This document shows positions 1-10,849 of a stretch of DNA of 64,000 nucleotides, in pieces. The translations under genes and the position numbers were made by a program. How positions within the stretch are numbered: the stretch's first letter is position 1; each line of letters begins with the position of its first letter. Source of the stretch: Homarus americanus (lineage: Eukaryota; Arthropoda; Malacostraca; Decapoda; Nephropidae); contig NW_024748870.1 in assembly GCF_018991925.1 (NCBI RefSeq), forward strand, positions 576,187 through 640,186. Direction: 5' to 3'. A model generated the notes under the pieces. That model was not told the origin of the DNA, did no database searches, and saw only the letters and a program-made list of their open reading frames with translations.

Positions 1-370
1 CCCACCTTCAAGATATCTTCCTGAGAGCGACCCCAACTTTGTGTCTGACAGAGTTAAGTGACCGCCTCTACTGACATAATTAATAACATAGTTTGCTTGT
101 GAGGGGATTTTTTTTGTTTACAAGTATACGACTTATCCTCACTAATTACTGCATATTGGTGACTCTTGTTAGTTAGTTCAGTAATTATGGCATAAATTGG
201 TTTAAACTTTCCAAGGTAGAGAATTTAAAATAGGTAAAAATGATTAATGAAACACAGGTAAATATAGGTAAGTATAGGTACTTAGTCTTCAGGGCACTGT
301 ACTCGGCAGTCTTCAATTCATCAACTATAACATTAGGTCCTCATTCACAACTATAATAGAGATAATTGAG

Positions 371-440
371 GATGCCAGGGATGTGAACCAGAGACTCTTA
401 GTACAGGAGGCGAGAGGTAAATCCATTCAGCCACCGCACC
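371..440 (-). repeat. tRNA-derived SINE head (Pol III promoter boxes)
   Basis: On the minus strand there is an A-box match TGGCTGAATGG (423-433) and a B-box match GGTTCACATCC (379-389), 33 bp apart, which is the spacing of a tRNA or tRNA-derived SINE. It is not a clean tRNA, because no paired acceptor stem is evident. A second copy with the same A box lies at 26112-26175. The rest of 1-600 shows no gene. Confidence 0.6.
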
Positions 441-644
441 TCTCATCATCACGCGGTAACAAAGGTAAACAAACAACTAACTCCATCTAGGTGTCTTGGT
501 CGATGAGAAACATGACTTATGTTTCTCGTTTGAAAAGTTTGTAAAGTTTGTAAGATTCAACTTTCACCAACTTTCTGGGAGAGAATTTGTGAACCTTTGA
601 CAGGCAACAGGTATAGCAAGTTTGTCTTCGTCTACTACAGCTCA

Positions 645-712
645 CACAGGCAGGCAGGCAGACAGACAGACAGACAGGACAGACAGATAGGCAGGCAGGC
701 AGGCAGGCAGGA
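645..712. repeat. (GGCA)n/(GACA)n microsatellite
   Basis: Tandem CAGG and CAGA tetranucleotides, interrupted by a GATA unit, form the left edge of the larger array that follows. Confidence 0.9.
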
Positions 713-729
713 GGACAACCATACATTCA

Positions 730-2063
730 ATAGAGTCATCCCCCACACCACACCCTCCACACCACACCCTCCACACCTCACCCTCCACACGTCATCCTAC
801 ACACCTCACCCTCCACACCTCATCTTCAACACCTCACCCTCCACACCTCACCCTCCACACCTCATCCTTCACACCTCATCCTCAACACCTCAACCTCCAC
901 ACCCTCACCCTCCACACGTCATCCTCCACACCTCACCCTCCACACCGCATCTTCAACACCCACCCTCCACACCTCACCCTCCACACGTCATCCTCCACAC
1001 CTCACCCTCCACACCCACATCCCACACACCTCACCCTCCACACCCTCACCCTCAATACAGTCATCCTCCACACCTCATCCTCCACACACCTCATCCCTAC
1101 ACAACACCCTCCACACCTCACCCCTCACAAAGTCATCCTCCACACCTCATCCCTCACACAACACCCTCCACACACCACCCCTCAATACAGTCATCCTCCA
1201 CACCTCATCCTCTACACAACACCTCCACACTCTCACCTCCACACCATCCTCCACACCTCACCCTCCACACTCACCTCCACACCTCACCAATACAGTCATC
1301 TCCACACCTCATCCCCACACAACACCTCCACACCTCACCCTCCACACCTCATCCCTACACAACACCTCCACACTCACCTCCACACCTCATCCTACACCCC
1401 ACACACCCCTCCCACACTCATCCTCTACACAATACCCCCACACTCACCCCACCTCCACCTCACCCTCAATACAGTCATCCTCCACACCCTCATCCTCACA
1501 CAACACCCCCTCCCCACACCTCACCCTCCACACACCCCTCCCACACCTCACCCTCAATACAGCCTCCACACCTCATCCTCCCCTACACAACACCCTCCAC
1601 ACTCCCACCCTCCACACTCATCCTTCACACATCACCCCTCCACACCTCACCTCCACACCACATCCTCCACACCTCACCTCCACACCTCACCCTCCCCACA
1701 CTACCTCAATACAGTCATCCTCCACACTCATCCTCTACACCTCACCTCCACACCTCACCAATACAGTCATCCTCTCCACACCTCATCCTCTACACAACAC
1801 CCTCCACACCTCACCCTCCACACTCACCCTCAATACAGTCATCCCCTCCACACCTCATCCTCTCCAACACCTCCACACCTCACCCTCCACACCTCACCCC
1901 TCACATAAGTCATCCTCCACACCTCATCCTCTACACAACACGCTCCACACCTCACCCTCCACACCACATCCCACACCTCACCCTCCACACCTCACCTCCA
2001 CACTCACCAATACAGTCATCCTCCACACCTCATCCTCTACACAACACCCTCCACACCTCACCC
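730..2063. repeat. Degenerate CCTCCACACCTCA minisatellite
   Basis: Roughly 1.3 kb of imperfect 13-14-bp units built from CCTCCACACCTCA, with a longer variant containing AATACAGTCATCC and TCTACACAACACC. It reads as a long open frame (597-2252) only because it is A/C-rich and lacks stop trinucleotides. That His/Pro/Ser-rich translation is not a protein gene. The array runs into an assembly gap, so its true length is unknown. Confidence 0.9.
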
Positions 2064-2163
2064 NNNNNNNNNNNNNNNNNNNNNNNNNNNNNNNNNNNNN
2101 NNNNNNNNNNNNNNNNNNNNNNNNNNNNNNNNNNNNNNNNNNNNNNNNNNNNNNNNNNNNNNN
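2064..2163. other. Assembly gap of exactly 100 N
   Basis: One hundred N bases separate the minisatellite from the Gypsy fragment. A round 100 is a conventional scaffold gap of unknown size, so adjacency across it is not proven. Confidence 0.98.
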
Positions 2164-2706
2164 AGACAGAAGTTGTGATCGCCGAGCCGCGAGCGTGTTC
2201 AGGACGTAAATGCTTCCGCTACAACGACCACGCCGGTTCCTCCCCAGGTTGAGTGTCGGCACCCCAGGGGTCCGTGTTCCGGGACCCGGGCTTTCCTCGT
2301 TTGGGACAAGTAGAAGAAGGCGTAGTCATGGGTCTCGGCAGGTCACAGGACTACCAGGTGCAGTTACCCAGTGGTCGTGTGGTGGAGGAACCGCCGTTTT
2401 CTCCGCCCGTAACCTGCCTTCTTTGGCCCGCCACCAGTGTTGAGTCCATACCTTCCCAGTGATGATGAAGTCCCCTCGACGCTCAGAACGGATCCAGAAA
2501 AAGGTCCGCTCAAGACTTTGCTATGAGCGTATAGAGAGAGGGGAGGTGTATGTATATTATGTATGCTGGATTATGTATGTATTATGTATGTGCTCCATTT
2601 ATATTTATTCAGCCCTGGCCTTGGCGTGTGGCAATGTTATTACCATATCCCCTGCGGCTTAATTAATGTTGCCTGGCGACATCCTTATGGGGAAGCTGCT
2701 AATGTA
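2164..2706 (+). mobile_element. Truncated Ty3/Gypsy 3' end: integrase C terminus plus partial LTR
   Basis: This segment is the same family as Gypsy-2 and matches its 46245-46770. It covers the end of integrase with the GPY/F-like tail, the purine tract GAGAGAGGGGAGG, and the first ~160 bp of the LTR starting TGTATGTAT at 2547. The reading frame is broken by several indels relative to Gypsy-2. The LTR stops after the bases AATGTA at 2706, where sequence homologous to the start of viral gene A begins. The left side ends at the assembly gap. Confidence 0.9.
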
Positions 2707-3704
2707 AATAATACGATATTGATAATATTATATTGTATTATAACACTTACTGTGGTACTAGCTATTATAGTATTATTAATAATGGGATATGGAAAACCTT
2801 TTCCGCAATTAGAAGAAAAAGTAAGGACTTAATAAGACATCTTTCTTATATTATGAATATGATATCAGACATAACAGGTAAAATTACAAAGGGATCAGAT
2901 TATGATAAATTTATTATTGGTCTACGTAAAATAAGTGACAAGATTAAAAATTTATGACTACAACAATACCAGACTCAAACACAATAAAAAAATTCAACCA
3001 AAAATCATGTCATACTTTATCAGATAAGATCAGTGATTTACGTAAAACATTATAACTCAGTGTAGTAAAAATACGAACACTTGGCGTATTGTATGAATTA
3101 AATGATAAACAATTAACTGAAGCCCAGAAAACAATGCAGTCTAATCTAGTATATATAAATGATTTTAATATTTTACTACCAGATTTACATATAGCTGAAG
3201 TACTGTTAAGACGGGATGGACGTTCTAGTATAATAAAGATACTCAATAAAATACTTATATTAAGCAATAAATCATTATTTTTGAACAGCAATGACGAAGT
3301 AGGTGATTTACAGTCACTAAGTAAATCTTTGATGAAGTAAATATAGCTTACCATGTTCACAATTTACAAACTTACAATGGCGCAAATGATCATACTAGTA
3401 CTGACACGTTAAGGGGTTTAAATGTTAATTATGAAAATGATTCTATTACCCACATGAAGATTGAGTTGGTAGATACTTCAATGAATATTTTAAGAGAGTA
3501 TTAAATTGTTGATTATATTAAAAGAAAATGCGAATACACGATTTACTAATTACGAGAAACGGGAAACGATTGATTTATGTAGTATCATGATATTAACAAT
3601 ACACAATAAAATACAGGCACTCTAACCTAAAGTGAAAGAGTGGTTATATACTAATTCTAGAGAGGATAAACAAAGAGTGGTTTAATTCTAAAGAAAATCA
3701 ATAA
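2706..3704 (+). pseudogene. Virus-like gene A, copy 1 (N-terminal membrane anchor, helical), broken
   Basis: This is the first of three tandem paralogues (also 4373-5264 and 7567-8587). The best preserved start, in copy 2, gives a very hydrophobic N-terminal segment of about 25 residues. It is followed by a polar helical region rich in Lys, Glu, Asn and Ile, and the family would be ~300-340 codons. In copy 1 the start codon is lost at the junction with the Gypsy LTR, and several frameshifts and stops break the frame. Remaining open pieces are 2733-2957 and 3089-3340; the family end is a TAA at 3702-3704. The family is not recognised. An N-terminal membrane anchor plus soluble body would suit a virion envelope protein, but that is inference from the neighbourhood. 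Confidence 0.6.
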
Positions 3705-3714
3705 GAATATATTT

Positions 3715-4230
3715 TAGTCCATCATTAATTTACAAGTTATAGGTATTGATGGGTCAATGTTTTTTCATGCCTACGCTACACCAAACGAATTATTGCCACA
3801 AACAGTTGATATAGAAAAAACGAGTCACAAGGTCTGTAATATTATACTTAATTATATAAAAGTCCTTATACACAATATCTAATTTTACATTTCATATTTT
3901 TTGGTAGTGACTGTAATGTTGAGTTAGTTTCCTGTTGGACACCATCTAAAGGAGAAATTATTCTAAAATCGTTCATGGAAAATCAAAATAATATCTTGAG
4001 TATCTATAAAAAATTTCGGATGAATTGATCTTCAATGGATAAATTTGTGATAAAACAAGTATTTGGATGTACTGATGTAATTAAAGAGCATCATTTTAAT
4101 GATCTTTTTAAACTAGTTATAATCGAAGCCATTGATAGTTTGGGAACGGATACTTATACAAAAAAACAACAACATTATTATTATATAAATCAACCCTCGT
4201 TAAAAGCTGACTGAAATATATGAGATTATA
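3715..4230 (+). pseudogene. Decayed AT-rich gene remnant between A copies
   Basis: Two frames remain open here: about 3727-3879, which contains the motif GIDGSMFFHAY, and about 3890-4028, which contains FFGSDCNVELVSCW. They are separated by a stop and a frame change. A third piece follows from 4035 (reads MDKFVIKQVFGCTD). The first motif vaguely recalls the N-terminal start of FEN/XPG-type nucleases, but no catalytic pattern can be confirmed and no function is assigned. A less AT-rich stretch at 4240-4330 separates it from gene A copy 2. Confidence 0.35.
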
Positions 4231-4372
4231 ATAATTTTATTTAGGCTGCTGGGGCTATTAAAGCCGGCCCAGTGTTACTTGTCACTCAGACCTTGTCTCA
4301 CCTCGGACCTCGGAGACTGAAATTACACGAGCAGAAAAATAAATTATTTATTAAATTACCTTACCACAAAAA

Positions 4373-5264
4373 ATGGAAATTAATAATACGATATTGATAA
4401 TATTATATTGTATTATAACACTTATAGTGGTACTAGCTATTATAGTATTGATAATGGGATATGGAAAACCGTCGCTGCACATAGAAGAAAAAAGTAAGGA
4501 CTTAGTAAGACATCTTTCTTATACTTTGAATATGATATGAGATTTATCAGATAAATTACAGAGGAATCAGATTATGATCAATTTATTATTGGTCTACGCA
4601 AAATAAGTGACAAGATTAATAAAATTATGACTATAACAACACGCGACTCAAACACAATAGAAAATGTCAACCAAATATCATATCATACTTTATCGGATAA
4701 GATCAGTGATTCACGTAAAAGATTATTAATCAGTGTATTTAAAATACAAACACTTGGCGCATTGTACGAATTAAATGAAAAACAATTAACTGAAGCCCAG
4801 GAAACAATGCAGTCTAACCTAATATATATAAATGATTTTAATAGTATACTACCAGATTTATATATAACAGAAGTACTGGAACGGTATGAATGTTCAAGTT
4901 TAATAGATATAATTCCCAAGTTCAAAAATTACAAAGTTCCAATGACGAACGTGATAGTCTGGGCACGATGTGGAGTATATATGACAAATTTACATATGTT
5001 GCTGTTTCGCAGATAAAGATTAACTTGGTAGATATTTCATTGAATATTTTTGAGAGTATTAAATTGTTGAATATATTCAAAGAAAATACGATTATATTAT
5101 TTACTGATCATGAGAGGAACGAAACCATTGATTCATGTCGTCAATTATTATTAGGAATAAAAGATAAAATACAGCCACTACAATCTAAATTGAAAGAGTG
5201 GATAAATTCTAGAGAGGATAAACAAGAGTGGTTTAATTCTAATGAAAATCAAGAAGATTCTTAA
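4373..5264 (+). pseudogene. Virus-like gene A, copy 2, broken
   Basis: The ATG at 4373 opens a frame of ~55 codons. It has an N-terminal hydrophobic stretch (about residues 7-29, Ile/Leu/Val-rich, ending MGYGKP) and then a charged segment, and is stopped by TGA near 4538. Homology to copies 1 and 3 continues in other frames through open pieces 4627-5016 and 4890-5264, ending in TAA at 5262-5264. At least two frame changes are needed to follow the family. The shared core includes ELNEKQLTEAQ and, further on, KLLNIFKENTIILF. Not recognised beyond its family; probably a viral structural or membrane gene. Confidence 0.6.
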
Positions 5265-5339
5265 TCTGGCATCTGGCACTATTTCCACCCCTTTATCCAT
5301 ATAAAAGCAAACGCATTAAACAAATATCTTGACATTTCC

Positions 5340-5700
5340 TGAACCTTTTCTGAACCGGATGGATTGTGTTTTGCCTATTATTACTAATAAAAATAACAAA
5401 CTCCGCTTTAAAACAAACCCAATCAGCCATTGAACAAACAAAATTGCAAGACACCTCAACCCCTGAACAAACAACAGTGCCATGCACCATATTATCATCC
5501 TCCGAAGCCACCAGGGAAATAACAATAACAACAACATCTGGAGAACTCAACAATGTTACTTAGAAAAAAGATAACATTTTTGTAGGGCTTATTATAGTTA
5601 TAATTTTTGAAGTTATAATTATTATGGTGTGTTTAACATTTCAAATATGTGTTTTTTTATAAAAAAAGAAAACTGGAACAGTGTCACAAGACATTGACGT
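5340..5700 (+). pseudogene. Virus-like gene B, copy 1 (signal peptide, Thr-rich stalk, TM), broken
   Basis: The remnant has a hydrophobic leader (FCLLLLIKITNSAL) and a short Thr/Ser/Gln/Glu-rich segment containing TTTSGELNNVT. After a stop it has a hydrophobic segment (reads VGLIIVIIFEVIIIMV) resembling the C-terminal membrane anchor of copy 3. The order is that of a small type I membrane protein. Sequence identity to 5766-6167 and 6240-7308 places it in one gene family. Confidence 0.5.
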
Positions 5701-5765
5701 GCGTACTATGAGCAATCTTGCCGAACTTGAAGGCCTGTAGAAAGCACAACTTTTTGTCCATCATC

Positions 5766-6167
5766 ATGAGTACAATTACTGGATGGATTGTGGTTTGCCT
5801 ATTATTACTTATAATAATAATAAACTCTGCCTTTGGGCAAATCAACTCAGCTATTGAACAAACAAACACCGCCATTGAAAAAGAATTAGCTGAAGAAAGT
5901 GGAATTACTGATGAACAAGCCACCAGTGGTGCAAAGGAAACAAGAAAATATTATGATGATGGTAAAATAATTGTACAGTTTGACGAGATGTATCTATTCT
6001 TGTGGTTTCTTATGGTTACAAGTTGTGTGGTTTTGATAGATGTGTGTATTATATCGGCATTATGGAAGAAGCCGTTCTTGCATATTTCCGCCCCCCTAAT
6101 GGGGACTCCACGAGTACAATTACTGGATAGATTGTGTATGAAAAGGAATTTAATAAATTTAGACTAA
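5766..6167 (+). CDS. Virus-like gene B, copy 2: intact small membrane protein
   Basis: A 133-codon ORF from an ATG, with no internal breaks. Residues ~8-24 form a signal-peptide-like hydrophobic core ending in NSAFGQ, a plausible cleavage site. A polar linker follows, rich in Glu, Thr and Ala, and then a second hydrophobic segment around residues 80-100 (FLWFLMVTSCVVLIDVCII). The leader region is homologous to the B remnant at 5340-5700 (shared WIVVCLLLLI and SAIEQT-type stretches). It is the only full-length uninterrupted ORF in the viral block. No function is recognised; a membrane or envelope role is inferred from topology and neighbours. Confidence 0.55.
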   Translation: MSTITGWIVVCLLLLIIIINSAFGQINSAIEQTNTAIEKELAEESGITDEQATSGAKETRKYYDDGKIIVQFDEMYLFLWFLMVTSCVVLIDVCIISALWKKPFLHISAPLMGTPRVQLLDRLCMKRNLINLD

Positions 6168-6239
6168 AAATGATTTTTATGTTTAATTGAAGATTTTAAA
6201 TAAAGTGTAGCAATAATCTGGCTTTTTCCCCTTTTTATA

Positions 6240-7308
6240 AAAGCCTATTATTACTACTACTAATAAAAAACATCGCCATTGCCATATAAACCCCCTTAGA
6301 TGGCTTCAGAATACACAGCAAAGCCTGAAGAATACACACTGAAGCCTGCAGACAATTCCAAAAGGAGTGCAGAGTTTACCCCAGCGAAGCCTGCAGAAGA
6401 AACCAGAAACACTACAAAACTTATGTTGACCAAGAATGCAGCAGTTTCTGGTATGGTGGAATGTACGGTTGGGCAACAACAACAACAAGATCTGGAGAAG
6501 TAACTGGATGCAAGGGAAACAATAACAACATCTGGAGAAGACACCGGTGACGTAATGGAAACAACAATAACAATATCTGGAGAAGACACCGGTGATGCAA
6601 GGGAAGCAACAATAACAACAATAATAATACTAACAACATCTGGCCCCCCCCAAAATTAGAAGACTGCAGAATACCCAGTAAAGCATGGCCGAAAACTCCA
6701 AGAACACTGCTGCAAAAACCAAAAATTTTGCAAAGCTTATGTAGACCAATCATATTGCAATAGCTTGTATCGTAGGATCAATGAACAAGAATTATCATCA
6801 CCCTCCGAAGTTACCGGTGATACAAGAACAATAACAGCATCTGGAGAAAACAAAAATGGAAAAGACACGGGTGATGCAAAGGAAACACTAATAACAACAT
6901 CCGGAGAAAATACCGGTGAGGCAAGGGAAACAATAATAATAACGACAACAATAACAACATCTGGAGAAGACACCGGTGATGCAAGGGAAACAACCACCAA
7001 CATCGGGAGATGATACCGGTGATGCAAGGGAAACAATAACAACATCTGGAGAAGACACCGGTGATGCAAGGGAAACAATCATAACAACTGAAGAAGAAGA
7101 TACCGGTGATGCAAGGGAAACAAAAACAGTAACAACAATAACAACATCTGGAGAACCCAAAAATGTTACTGAGAAAGACTATAACATTTCTGTAGGGTTT
7201 ATTATAGTTATAATTTTAGTCATAATTATTTTTGTGTTTGTAAAATATTATATAGGAAACAAACCAAACTGGAACCAATTTGATGAACAAGAATTATTAT
7301 TATTATAA
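6240..7308 (+). pseudogene. Virus-like gene B, copy 3: mucin-like repeat protein with C-terminal TM, broken
   Basis: A Leu-rich leader trace lies at 6240-6265. The central part, about 6515-7160, is built from imperfect 42-bp (14-codon) repeats that read TSGEDTGDARET with Thr-rich spacers. The final open frame (6976-7308) carries several repeats, then NVTEKDYN, a ~20-residue membrane segment of Ile/Val/Phe, and a short tail with NKPNW. Frame changes near 6500, 6640 and 6960-7010 break the gene. Thr-rich repeats before a membrane anchor suggest an O-glycosylated stalk, but this is inference. It differs from the other B copies mainly by repeat expansion. Confidence 0.55.
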
Positions 7309-7385
7309 TAATCTTCCGAAGTCACCTATGTTCACCAAAGGATAACGAGCCCAATATGATTTTTTTTTATTTTTCTTTGAACCTG

Positions 7386-7424
7386 TCTGTCTGTGTGTGT
7401 GTGTGTGTGTCTCTCTCTCTCTAT
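7386..7424. repeat. (TG)n(TC)n microsatellite
   Basis: CTGTCTGTCTG, then about nine TG units and about seven TC units. It sits in a non-viral-looking patch (7380-7500). The bases at 7508-7540 duplicate part of the minus-strand frame at 9248-9290 (shared AAAACTCAATAGCAATGCC), so a fragment of that gene was copied here. Confidence 0.85.
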
Positions 7425-7566
7425 GTTTACAGAGTCCCTTGATGTTCGTGTTTGTCGTCTTCATGCGTGTGTATCTGTGTTCGTGAGAGGAAACGAGACG
7501 CTTAAAGTAAAACTCAATAGCAATGCCTGTACTTTAAAGCATAATATTATGTTAATTATATAAAAA

Positions 7567-8587
7567 ATGGAGATTGATACGAGTTTGATAGTATCATGTT
7601 GTAATATAACACTGGTACTAGCTATTATAGTATTTATATTAATAATTGGGTTTGGAAAACCTCTTCTTTTACCACAATTAGAAGAAAAAAGTGAGGATTT
7701 AGTAAGACATCTTTCCTATATATTAAATATATGATATCAGATATATCAGATAAAATTACAGGGGGATCGAATTATGTTAAAATGATTAATGGTCTACGTA
7801 AAATAAGTGAAAAGATTAATAAATTTATGACTAGAATACCCGACACAAACATAATAGAAAATGTCAACCAAAAATCATCTCATACTTTATCGGATAAGAT
7901 CCGTGATTTACGTAAAAGATTATTAATCAGTGGATTTAAAATTCAAACACTTGGCGTAATGTATGAATTAAATGATAAACAATTAACTGAAGCCCAGAAA
8001 ACAGTGCAGTCTAACTTAGTATATATAAATTATTTTAATATTATACTACCAGATTTACATATAGCTGAAGTACTGTTAAGACGGGATGGACGTTCTAGTA
8101 TAATAAAGATACTTAAACAGTATATAGATTAAAGAAATTATCATTCTCGATTAAGAAGAAGATCGAGGATAATTATGGTGATTTAGACGATTTAGGAACA
8201 CTAATTTAAAAAGCTTTCGTACACGTATAATTTGAGAACTTTAGAATATAATTTTAACAAATTGAACAATTACAATGGCAATGGTAATTATACTCTTACT
8301 TTTAGTGATCCTAATGTTTCTGTTTCCCAAATGAATATTGAACTGGTAGATACTTCATTGAAAATGTTAAAGAGTATTAAATTGTTGAATATATTCAACG
8401 AAAATATGATTATATTATATACTGATGAGGAGAATGAAACGATTAATTCATGTAAACAATATTTATATACTGTATCATAAAAAATTACATAGAGGCACTA
8501 AAACTTACACTTAAGGAGTGGTTCAATTATATTTCTGAAGAGGATATAGAACAGTGGTATATTTCTTATGTTCCCGATTTTTATTAA
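7567..8587 (+). pseudogene. Virus-like gene A, copy 3, broken
   Basis: The ATG at 7567 starts the hydrophobic N-terminal segment (Ile/Val/Leu-rich, ending in GFGKP). This frame hits a stop at about 7732. The homologous body continues as 7731-8132 (133 codons), which contains ELNDKQLTEAQ and LLRRDGRSS, and then as 8232-8480, which contains SIKLLNIFNEN. The family end is the TAA at 8585-8587. This is the best preserved of the three copies. Copies 1 and 3 share the LLRRDGRSS segment that copy 2 has changed. Function not recognised. Confidence 0.6.
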
Positions 8588-8689
8588 AATTTAGAAAGTA
8601 TAAACAATAGTGGTTAATTAATCAAAATAAAATGATTTGTAATTTTTCCAAATATAAACATTTTACATTTCCAGAACCGGCATAGCAAA

Positions 8690-9010
8690 ATCCGCCCATT
8701 AGACAAACAAACTAACCAAATGGTGAAGAATTATAGCTTATTTGATGATGGTGAAGGAAATAACTATCTGGATAGGGTGAAGATGTACAGTAATGATAAA
8801 AGATATTAGTAGAAAAACAAGAATCCGAAGACACCATAACAACAACATCAACATCTGGAGAATCCTACAATGTTATTGGGAATACTATATATGTAGACGA
8901 CTTACACTATTACACCTTGTGGGTTATTATAGTTTTAATTATTGTGATGTTCGAAGTAATTTATATGATATAATTTATTTTATACAATATATTATAATAG
9001 TGTGAAAACG
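8690..9010 (+). pseudogene. Virus-like gene B, copy 4, heavily decayed
   Basis: After gene A copy 3 there is again a B-like remnant: Thr/Ser-rich codons (reads TITTTSTSGES in one frame) followed by an Ile/Val-rich membrane-like segment near 8925-8985. Stops and frame changes occur throughout. Its position restores the A-then-B order seen at 4373-5700. Confidence 0.4.
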
Positions 9011-9098
9011 ACGACCACACCCATCGTATTTAACCTGCCAAACTGGAAAAATGTATTTAAACTCCACTTTAAAAAGTTAGTTAATTTTTTCTCCATAT

Positions 9099-9290
9099 CT
9101 ATATTTTGAGTATTATTATTCTACTAAAATTATTTATGCGACTTTGAATCCACTCTCTAGCTTCTCGTGTTCTGTAATCAATCTGCTTATTTTTGTACAC
9201 TATAGTAACATCAATTCCATTGACACTATCAAATTCCCAAACAATGTTTTCGGGTAAAGAAAAACTCAATAGCAATGCCTGTGCTTTCAA
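9099..9290 (-). pseudogene. Minus-strand viral gene fragment
   Basis: A 63-codon open frame with the stretches ENIVWEFDSVNG and REAREWIQSRINNF. It is AT-rich like its surroundings and lies downstream (minus direction) of 9530-10125, so it could be the end of that gene or a separate one. A short piece of it is duplicated near 7510. Not recognised. Confidence 0.35.
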
Positions 9291-9529
9291 GTGTGTTATA
9301 TTTTAAGAAGTACACATAATATTTTGTTCATCTTCTCTGTTTGCACTGTGATGGAACTTATTAAATTTTCACGTATTTTATCATATGCAACCGAAAAGGT
9401 CCTTATTAAACTGAGTGTTAAACAATTAATTTGACTATTTAGACGTATGCACGAAAGATTTTTTGGGGAAATTTTTATTGGTGTTGATCTGTCTGTGATC
9501 AGAACATAACATATCTGTCACATCTGGTC

Positions 9530-10125
9530 TTATCTCCTTTGAATAAAAATTAACTGACATACAATATTAATGCTTCTACAGAAGCCGCTGTGATTCTTTT
9601 TTAATTGTGAAATATTCTTTGTGTTAAACTTATAGAAAGAACGAAGCATTTCCAAAGTATCTAAACAATCTACTTCCAAATTGGTATCCTCCCCAAAACC
9701 TAAAATGGAAGTAGAAGTATTTTATTTATCAAAAGCCATAATTATGGGTGACCTCAAACTGGAAAGTTGACGTAGTATTTTATTGTCACCGAACAACCAA
9801 GTACAATTAATATTATACTTATATGCTAGTTTTCCAATAGCAGAATCAAACTCCCTTATACTATTTTCATATTCGCAGGAAGCCGGTATAGAATTGTGTA
9901 ACATCTCATCGTCCACAATGTCAAAATGTTCTCTATCAACAATTGTACCAGACGCCTTTGTCAATATGTGATTCATAGATAAAGTGTCATTTTCTCGATT
10001 TCTTTTTTTTAATTTAAAGAAATTACCATGTAGTAATTAATATCATCTGTCATAGAATTGGTTGTACTGGTTATACTTGACATGTTTCCACTTTCATAAA
10101 CGAGCACCCTATCAAATGAACTCAT
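9530..10125 (-). pseudogene. Minus-strand viral gene of unknown function, broken
   Basis: An ATG at 10125 (minus) starts a ~38-codon frame ended by TAA. A second frame (including 9722-9976) continues through an in-frame stop at about 9722 and reaches TAA at 9530-9532. The product would be ~195 residues and hydrophilic, with CTWLFGDNKILRQL in the middle and a Cys-containing C-terminal part. One frameshift and one stop interrupt it. No family recognised. Confidence 0.45.
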
Positions 10126-10249
10126 TGTGAATATTTAGATTTTATACTATTTTATATATGTGTAGATATTAAAAAAAATAATTATAAGTCTTCAATAGTT
10201 AATGACATAAATCAAATATAAAAACTTAACGAAACACATCTTCAGCTTT

Positions 10250-10253
10250 ATTC

Positions 10254-10295
<42 letters not shown>

Positions 10296-10306
10296 TAACT
10301 ATTATA
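10250..10306. repeat. (AAT)n microsatellite
   Basis: About fifteen AAT units with one AAC, between the divergent frames at 9530-10125 (minus) and 10327-10566 (plus). It occupies their shared upstream region. Confidence 0.9.
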
Positions 10307-10326
10307 CGTACAATTTTAGAGTAGTC

Positions 10327-10566
10327 ATGTCAGTTTATACTACCAACACGGATAATGATGTAATTGTTAATCAATTTATACCTCCCAAAACATTTTCGCC
10401 ACATTTAAGACAAAAAAAACCTCCCCAAAACATACTTTGTAATTTTCTAATAGGTAAAGATACATACAATTTATTTTATAACTTTCAACAAAAAATCGGT
10501 GAACATAGAGATGGGGTAACAACTATTGCTAATTTAGTTACTCCAAATTTTAATACCAGCTTATGA
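10327..10566 (+). CDS. Virus-like ORF of unknown function, possibly truncated
   Basis: A 79-codon frame from an ATG at 10327, ended by TGA. It is soluble, with NQFIPPKTFSPHLRQKK and LIGKDTYNLFYNF. Sense codons continue for about 17 codons after the TGA, which suggests a longer original gene. Remaining stretches at 10570-10850 are AT-rich and hold only short frames. Confidence 0.4.
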   Translation: MSVYTTNTDNDVIVNQFIPPKTFSPHLRQKKPPQNILCNFLIGKDTYNLFYNFQQKIGEHRDGVTTIANLVTPNFNTSL

Positions 10567-10849
10567 ATCGATAAAGCCAACCTAAAATTCGTTGGTGAAT
10601 TAATAGCAATTTTTCATTAAATATTACGCAAATGAGAAATATAATAAATAAAATGTTTATCTATAACACTGTTTTTAACAATCCTACAGAATTTGTAAAT
10701 GTTGTGGAAAAGTAACCCGTGTTATTTGATTTCTGTTCATACATCACCCAAGATGTATTTTCTCCGTATTACGTCTATCTTTCTAAAACACTTAGTTTGT
10801 GTGATAAATTATGTTTGTAATATAAAAAAAATAAAGCTATTAAAGAATT

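Noticed and set aside
597..2252. 551-codon His/Pro-rich open frame
   Set aside because: It is the translation of the CCTCCACACC array, extends across an N gap, and has no domain.
3715..3880. FEN/XPG-type nuclease start (GIDGSMFFHAY)
   Set aside because: Only one short motif, with no following acidic catalytic residues recognisable across the breaks.
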